Assembly: GCA_013693795.1 (NCBI GenBank)
Contig: CP059258.1
Span: 666,589-679,455, forward strand
Length of the DNA stretch: 12,867 bases
Reading direction: 5' to 3'
Origin: Anaerolineae bacterium
GTDB taxonomy: Bacteria > Chloroflexota > Anaerolineae > SSC4 > Amarolineaceae
This document shows positions 8,901 to 12,867 of this stretch, piece by piece. The position numbers and the translations under genes were made by a program. Position 1 is the first letter of the stretch. Each line of letters starts with the position of its first letter. The notes beneath the pieces were generated by a model that searched no databases, was not told the DNA's origin, and saw only the letters and a program-made list of their open reading frames with translations.

Positions 8901-11046
8901 GCACTGTCCTGCGCACCACCGACGGCGGCAGCAGTTGGACGCCCCAGGCCCTGCCCGACGCCTACACCGGCTACCTGTGGGCCATCGATGCCTGGGACAA
9001 CACCGGGCCAACATCGCCGCGGGCGGCTCACGTCTACCGCACCACGACGGCCGGCGAGCTGGCAACTGGCCGATGCCCCGGGCGATTTCAACATGCTCGA
9101 CATCAACTACGGTACGGCCGACGCCGTCTATGCCACGTCCTGGAGCGACACTTTCTTCACCAGCCACAACAACGGCGCCAGCTGATCCGGCGTTACCCCG
9201 GCGCCGGCGTCAACCTGAACAGCGTCGACTTCCGCAACGAGCTTCTCGGTTGGGTCGTGGGTAACAACGGCACGATCATCCGCAGCACTAACGCGGGCGA
9301 CAGTTGGACAACGCAGGCCAGCGGCACCGGCGCCGACCTGAACGGCGCCAGCTTCGTCGACGACTACATCGGCTGGGCAGTTGGCAACGGCGGCACGATC
9401 CGCTGGACGGTCAACGCGGGCAATAACTGGGCCGCACAAACCAGCCCGGTGCTCGACAACCTGCTCCACGTCGATATGGTGGATGCCTATGACGGTTGGG
9501 CCGTGGGCGCCAACGGGACGATCATCAAGTACCACGCGGTCTACGTGCCCCCGCCACCCACGCCCACCCCCACCGCCACCAACACGCCAACTCCCACGGC
9601 GACGCCGACCGCCACGGCCACCAACACGCCCGCGCCGGGCGTCAACGACGGCACGATCGCCGGCCATGTGTTCGTGGATGGCAACGGTAACGGCAAGTGG
9701 GAACCGGGCGAATCCACCCTGGCTGGCGCCGTCGTAACCGTGTCGTACGTCGGGGGCAGCCAGATCGACGTCAAGGTCACCGGCCCCGATGGGCATTACG
9801 CCTTCTACGGGCTGGCCCCGGGCAGTACGACGTGCGCGAAACCGACCCGCCCGGCTACACTTCGCCCCCGCCAGCAATCTGCAGACGGTCACGTGTACGG
9901 CGGTGAAGTCACCGTACACGACTTCGCGGATACAGCCGTGGCCACGGCCACCCCGACGCCGACATCCACGTGGACGCCAACCGCCACCCCCAGCGCGACC
10001 GCCACCCCCACGGCCACGCCGCCAACTGGACGGGTGTATGGGACGGTGTATAATGACGGCAACAGCAACGGCGTCTTCGACCCGGTGAACTCGGAATCCC
10101 CGGGGTGACGATCACGCTGTACCAGGGTACGACCGTCATCGGAACCCGCACCACGGCCAATGACGGCACCTACGAGTTTGCCACCCTGGCCCCGGGCAGT
10201 ACCGGGTGGAAGAGACCGACCCGCCGGGCCACACATCGACGACGCCCAACACGGTCGTGCTCTTCCTGTCCGCCGGGGCGAACCTGGAAATCAACTTCGG
10301 CGATCACGGCACGCCCACCCCGGCGCCCACGCCAACCCCAAGCACCGGCGCAGTCGGCGGTCTGGTGTGGAACGATCTCAACGGCAACATCGAGTACGAC
10401 CCCGGTGAGCCGGTGCTGAACGGCGTGTTGGTGACCATCAAGACGCTTGACAATCAAACGGTGGGCAGCGCCACCACCGGCCTCGATGGCCGCTACCGCG
10501 TGGCCGACCTGGCGCCGGGCAATTACCGGGCGGAAGAGACCGACCCACCCGGTTATGCCTCGCCATTGGGCAGCCCCAACCAGGTGCTGTTCCAGATCGT
10601 GGCTGGCCAGGAGACAACGGTGAACTTCGCCGACATTCTGGTGGCCACCCCGACGCCGACGCCCAATCCAGCCGCCGGCCGCGTCTATGGCCGGGTATGG
10701 AACGATCTGAACCGTAATGCGGTACCCGACCCCGGCGAACCGGGCATCGAAGACGTGACGATCACGCTGTTGCGTGACACCCTGGAAACCCGCGTACGCG
10801 GGCCGGAGAGCGTCATCGTGGCCACGACGCGCAGTGATGCCAACGGCGAATTCAACTTCTACGACGTCGTACCCGGCCCGTACTTCGTCGAAGAGACCGA
10901 CCGCCCGCAGCATCAATCGGTCACCGAACACCGTCTACGTGCTGGTCGTGGCCGGCCAGCAGTATCCGGTCTACTTTGGCGACTACATCGACGGTCGCAT
11001 GGTGCTGCCGCAAATCGGCAATGGGTGGCGGCCGTTCAGCCGCTAG
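5919..11046 (+). CDS. Giant secreted protein: glycosidase-like barrel, beta-sandwich, double propeller, four SdrD-B-like domains (frame-broken)
   Basis: ATG 5919 follows GGAGGAG (5902-5908). Length is about 1700 residues. After one frame step in the TTTTT run (near 5932) the N-terminus gives a signal peptide (AIGLLIVVTLLVTLLPAAGA). Domains in order, as residues: TIM barrel about 58-420, with SLRTFNWSELHTGPNQYNW, GITTYNGRCCGG, AMGFGTFGENHA and PIAFETYQYM; beta-sandwich about 420-590, with VIVSVTYADMGNDRWALKYD and GGSDFRI; Pro/Thr linker; fourteen YCF48-like repeats about 640-1207; then four SdrD-B-like domains joined by Pro/Thr linkers, about 1241-1692. The end is DGRMVLPQIGNGWRPFSR, TAG 11044-11046. 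Two Glu residues of the barrel and several Cys are conserved with the 3118 gene. More than twenty frame steps occur, for example near 6098, 6310, 6508, 7065, 7565, 8055, 8340, 8680, 9183, 9830, 10095, 10205 and 10910. No LPXTG or membrane anchor is seen. Surface polysaccharide binding or cleavage is inferred. Confidence 0.75.
7837..9540 (+). repeat. Fourteen YCF48-like repeats (two propellers) in the giant protein
   Basis: Fourteen repeats of about 35-42 residues can be read, beginning with DLNDIDFVTPQIGWAVG, DVEAVDFIDSNLGWLVG, LTRIAMVDSQTGWAVG, LLGLAVVDAQNAWAVG, LWDVTASGAQTGWAVG, LRGVAFASAQQGWIAG, ITALSAPQAGTVWAAG, FKAVDAIDADTAYVVG, LKDVKFPVDASTGWVIG, LWAIDAWDNT, MLDINYGTADAVYATS, LNSVDFRNELLGWVVG, LNGASFVDDYIGWAVG and LLHVDMVDAYDGWAVG. 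Most end in a turn such as LRTTDGGSSW. Repeats 7, 10 and 11 are the most diverged. The number is twice seven, which fits two complete seven-bladed propellers in tandem. Repeat 10 is disturbed by frame steps between 9000 and 9060. Confidence 0.75.
9643..10995 (+). repeat. Four SdrD-B-like domains with Pro/Thr linkers
   Basis: Four immunoglobulin-like domains of about 95 residues start at about 9643, 10030, 10348 and 10678. Each opens with a calcium-loop-like acidic turn (VFVDGNGNGKWEPGE; VYNDGNSNGVFDP; VWNDLNGNIEYDPGE; VWNDLNRNAVPDPGE) and contains a signature such as APGQYRVEETDPPGY. Linkers rich in ATPTPT separate them. In this family such domains serve as rigid stalks that hold a functional head away from the cell. 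Confidence 0.8.
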
Positions 11047-11104
11047 AGCCGCGGCGGTGAGCGGTTCTAACCGCAAATTGCCGCGCACCCGGTGAATCAG
11101 GCTC

Positions 11105-11141
11105 GAGGTATGGTGTGTGACGCGCACACACACCATACCTC
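11105..11141. terminator. Perfect 15-bp hairpin after the giant gene
   Basis: GAGGTATGGTGTGTG (11105-11119) and CACACACCATACCTC (11127-11141) are exact reverse complements, with a 7-base ACGCGCA loop. It lies 58 bases after the stop at 11046. No T-run follows, so it may end transcription in a factor-dependent way, protect the 3' end or be a protein-binding site. Calling it a terminator is inference; the dyad itself is certain. Confidence 0.55.
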
Positions 11142-11269
11142 CCGTTCGCCCTGAGCCTGTCGCAGGGCGGAAGACCAGGCTCCCCGTTCGCCCTGAACCT
11201 GTCGGAAAGGCGGGCGAATAGACCCTCCCCTTCGCCCCGAGCCGTGAGCCTGACGAACGGTCGCAGGGC
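11142..11269. repeat. Three degenerate REP-like repeats
   Basis: Three direct copies lie 42-44 bases apart: around 11142-11172 (CGTTCGCCCTGAGCCTGTCG), 11184-11218 (CGTTCGCCCTGAACCTGTCG) and 11229-11269 (CTTCGCCCCGAGCC, with an insertion). The first forms a CGCCCT/AGGGCG stem. The core resembles the CGACAGGCTCAGGGCGAA-type intergenic repeat I know from many environmental bacterial genomes. All copies are imperfect. Confidence 0.6.
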
Positions 11270-11415
11270 AAAAACAGGCCCTTTCGTGTGTGACCGTAGG
11301 GGCGCTGGAGAAAACCGGGTTAAAGCGAGAAGTATCTTTGACAAACCCTTCGCAGTCACAAAAACTGAGGTAAACCTGTTTTGAACCATGTCCTTCGCGC
11401 CTTCGCCCGCGGGTC
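11270..11415. other. Gap before the last surface-protein gene; no gene seen
   Basis: This is the rest of the 369-base gap after the giant gene. TTGACA at 11338-11343 has no acceptable -10 box at 16-18 spacing. A second start candidate, ATG 11388, would need a frame step to join the gene at 11416. Nothing else is recognised. Confidence 0.5.
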
Positions 11416-12469
11416 GTGTTTCGCACCTTCCTGGCTGTCTTCCTGATCTCCGCCGTTGTGTTCACCCTGGTCGTACTGCCGGGTGTCGGCGTCGGCCGCG
11501 CCGCCGCGCGGCGTCTAACGGCGGTGCCGCCCGGCGAAATCACCGGCCTGGTATGGCACGATTACGACCTGGACCTCTTCCCCGATGCGGACGAGCCGCC
11601 GCTGCCCGGCGTCACGGTCATCTTGCAGAACGAGAACCGGGCATTTTTGAGCAGCACCACAACCGATGCCGAAGGGCATTACACCTTCAGCGGTCTGGGA
11701 ATGATCACCTATTGGGTGGTCGAGATCGACCCGCCGGGCTTCATCTCGACCACGGCGAATGAAGTGCGGGTGGAGCTGATCGGTAACCAGGGCGCCGAGG
11801 TGAACTTCGGCGATACCCTGCCGGTGACCGACACGCCAACGCCGGCGGGATCCCCAGTCACGCTGCAGTTGGCGGTGCGGGCCAGCCGCGATGACACGTA
11901 CGTCACGACCGACCTGGGGAACAACAACGTCGCCGCAGCAGTCGTGCGCCGGCCGTGCAGCCGGCAACATCGAACAGGCCGGCCTGCGCTTCCAGCAGAT
12001 CGAGATTCCCCCTGGGCCAGGTCGTCGAAGCGCCTGCGGCTGCATGTGGCGGGGCACGGCGGTGGGCTGCCGGTCGGTTTCGTCATCATGGGTGAGGCGG
12101 CCGATGCCGCGGTCGATTTTCGCAGCAGCAATCCCCTCGCGCGCTGCGGCCGCACGCAGGCCGCGGTCGATTGGCTGCTGCCCGCCTGGCCAGACGGCTG
12201 GATCGACTCGCCCAACCTGTCGGGCCCGCTGCAAGAAATCGTGGACCGTCCGGGCTGGGCGGCGGGCAACCCGCTGGTGCTGCTGGTCTTGGCCGCAGAG
12301 CAACACCGGCTATCTGGACGCCGGCGTGGGACGGCAACGCGGCCCTTGCCGCCCAGCTGCACGTCACCTTTCGCCCGCCGGCCGGTTGGGCCACGCCCAC
12401 GCCGACGCCCACCCCGCCCGCCGGCGCCCCCTGAAGCGCTACCTGCCGTTTGTCGCGTTAGCAGTTTAG
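11416..12469 (+). CDS. Secreted protein with SdrD-B-like and DNRLRE-like domains (frame-broken)
   Basis: The reconstructed protein has about 351 residues. GTG 11416 opens a signal peptide (FRTFLAVFLISAVVFTLVVL) but has no good ribosome site. ATG 11388 in another frame could be the true start if one frame step is allowed. Residues about 38-138 form an SdrD-B-like domain (GLVWHDYDLDLFPDADEPPL, then WVVEIDPPGF). The following domain (about 11860-12390) matches the DNRLRE-like sandwich of the gene at 308: AGLRFQQIEIP, FVIMGEAADAAVDFRSSNPL, GPLQEIVDRPGWAAGNPLVL. A short Pro/Thr linker leads to the tail LKRYLPFVALAV, TAG 12467-12469. Frame steps are near 11945, 12015, 12145, 12300 and 12430. It shares one module with the giant protein and another with the first surface gene. 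No enzyme motif is visible. Confidence 0.75.
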
Positions 12470-12483
12470 CGGCACGGTTGGTC

Positions 12484-12512
12484 TTGACACAGGCATTGAC
12501 CGCGGCTAGAAT
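12484..12512 (+). promoter_or_regulatory. Strong sigma70-type promoter
   Basis: TTGACA (12484-12489), a 17-base spacer and TAGAAT (12507-12512) are a near-consensus promoter. It begins 14 bases after the upstream stop. Transcription would start near 12519, giving a leader of about 106 bases to ATG 12625. It would separate this housekeeping-type gene from the surface-protein genes. Confidence 0.65.
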
Positions 12513-12624
12513 TTGGCCCGGCTGCGCCCCGCAGCCCAAATATATCTTTGACACAAACCAGCGAGCGGTCCCCGGTCATCGGGCCGCGCGTAAGGCTGGC
12601 GGTCGGCTTTGAGGTGATGATCTC

Positions 12625-12867
12625 ATGACGCACGTAGCACTGATGGGTCTCGGTTCAATGGGCGGCGGAATCGCGAGCCGCATCCTGGCGGCCGGGTTCC
12701 CGCTGACGGTTTGGAACCGTACGCGTGGCAAAGCGGAGGCGCTGCTGGCCGGCGGCGCCCGGTGGGCAGATTCCCCCGCCATGGCGGCCGCCGACGCAGA
12801 TATCGTGATCAGCGTTGTCGTCAACGAGTCTGCCTCACGCGCCGTGTGGGCGGGCGAGACCGGCGCT
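12625..12867 (+). CDS. 3-hydroxyisobutyrate-dehydrogenase-type oxidoreductase, N-terminal part
   Basis: The gene runs off the window after 81 codons, all in one frame. ATG 12625 is preceded by GAGGTG at 12611-12616 (spacing 8). The N-terminus reads MTHVALMGLGSMGGGIASRI, then LAAGFPLTVWNRTRGKAEAL: the GxGxMG dinucleotide-binding loop and VxNR motif of the beta-hydroxyacid dehydrogenase family (3-hydroxyisobutyrate, tartronate semialdehyde or glyoxylate reductases). These enzymes oxidise or reduce a beta-hydroxyacid with NAD(P). The NR after the second strand suggests NADP use, but this is only a family tendency. The catalytic Lys lies beyond the window, so the substrate cannot be named. Unlike its neighbours it shows no frame step. 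Confidence 0.9.
   Translation, partial: MTHVALMGLGSMGGGIASRILAAGFPLTVWNRTRGKAEALLAGGARWADSPAMAAADADIVISVVVNESASRAVWAGETGA

Noticed and set aside
9128..9919. Long minus-strand open frame of 263 codons, and a similar one at 7684-8466
   Set aside because: They mirror the propeller and linker repeats on the other strand. They have no ribosome site, no family resemblance and no continuity beyond the plus-strand domains.
11271..11382. AAAACAGG and CCTGTTTT inverted repeat
   Set aside because: Only 8 bp and separated by 96 bases; expected by chance in a gap of this size.
12548..12576. Second promoter starting with TTGACA at 12548
   Set aside because: No acceptable -10 box lies 16-18 bases downstream; the TTGACA-17-TAGAAT at 12484-12512 is far better.

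Overview
The window is GC-rich and every gene I can support is on the + strand. It looks like a secreted or cell-surface protein locus from an environmental bacterium, most likely a Chloroflexota member of the Anaerolineae/Caldilineae type. I infer this from long Pro/Thr linkers of the TPTPTAT kind, the mix of YCF48-like propellers, SdrD-B-like domains and a DNRLRE-like beta-sandwich, and short C-terminal YLP-type tails. There is no marker gene, so the phylum is an inference. The ends carry unrelated housekeeping fragments: the last codons of a hexapeptide-repeat acyltransferase (2-89) and the first 81 codons of a 3-hydroxyisobutyrate-dehydrogenase-type enzyme (12625-12867).

Between them lie five large secreted-protein genes. 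(1) 308-1507 has a DNRLRE-like beta-sandwich and a PPC-like domain. (2) 1722-2934 is one seven-repeat YCF48-like propeller. (3) 3118-5295 has a TIM-barrel glycosidase-like domain, a beta-sandwich module and one SdrD-B-like domain. (4) 5919-11046 is a giant of about 1700 residues. It joins the barrel and sandwich of gene 3 to a double, fourteen-repeat version of the gene 2 propeller and then four SdrD-B-like domains. (5) 11416-12469 has one SdrD-B-like domain and the same DNRLRE-like domain as gene 1. The genes share one small set of modules in different orders, so the locus looks like a product of duplication and domain shuffling. A role in binding or degrading extracellular polysaccharide is the simplest reading, but it is inferred.

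None of the five genes is open in a single frame. Each protein is recovered by stepping between frames at many places, mostly in G or C runs or CG-rich dinucleotides where one or two bases appear to be missing. Intact paralogous sequence resumes immediately after each step. This looks like residual long-read assembly error rather than gene decay, so coordinates are given for whole reconstructed genes.

Noncoding features: a two-unit GC-rich tandem array (5377-5704) between genes 3 and 4; a perfect 15-bp hairpin followed by three degenerate REP-like repeats after gene 4; and candidate promoters before genes 1, 2 and 4 and before the terminal dehydrogenase. I see no tRNA, rRNA, CRISPR array, transposase or convincing minus-strand gene.
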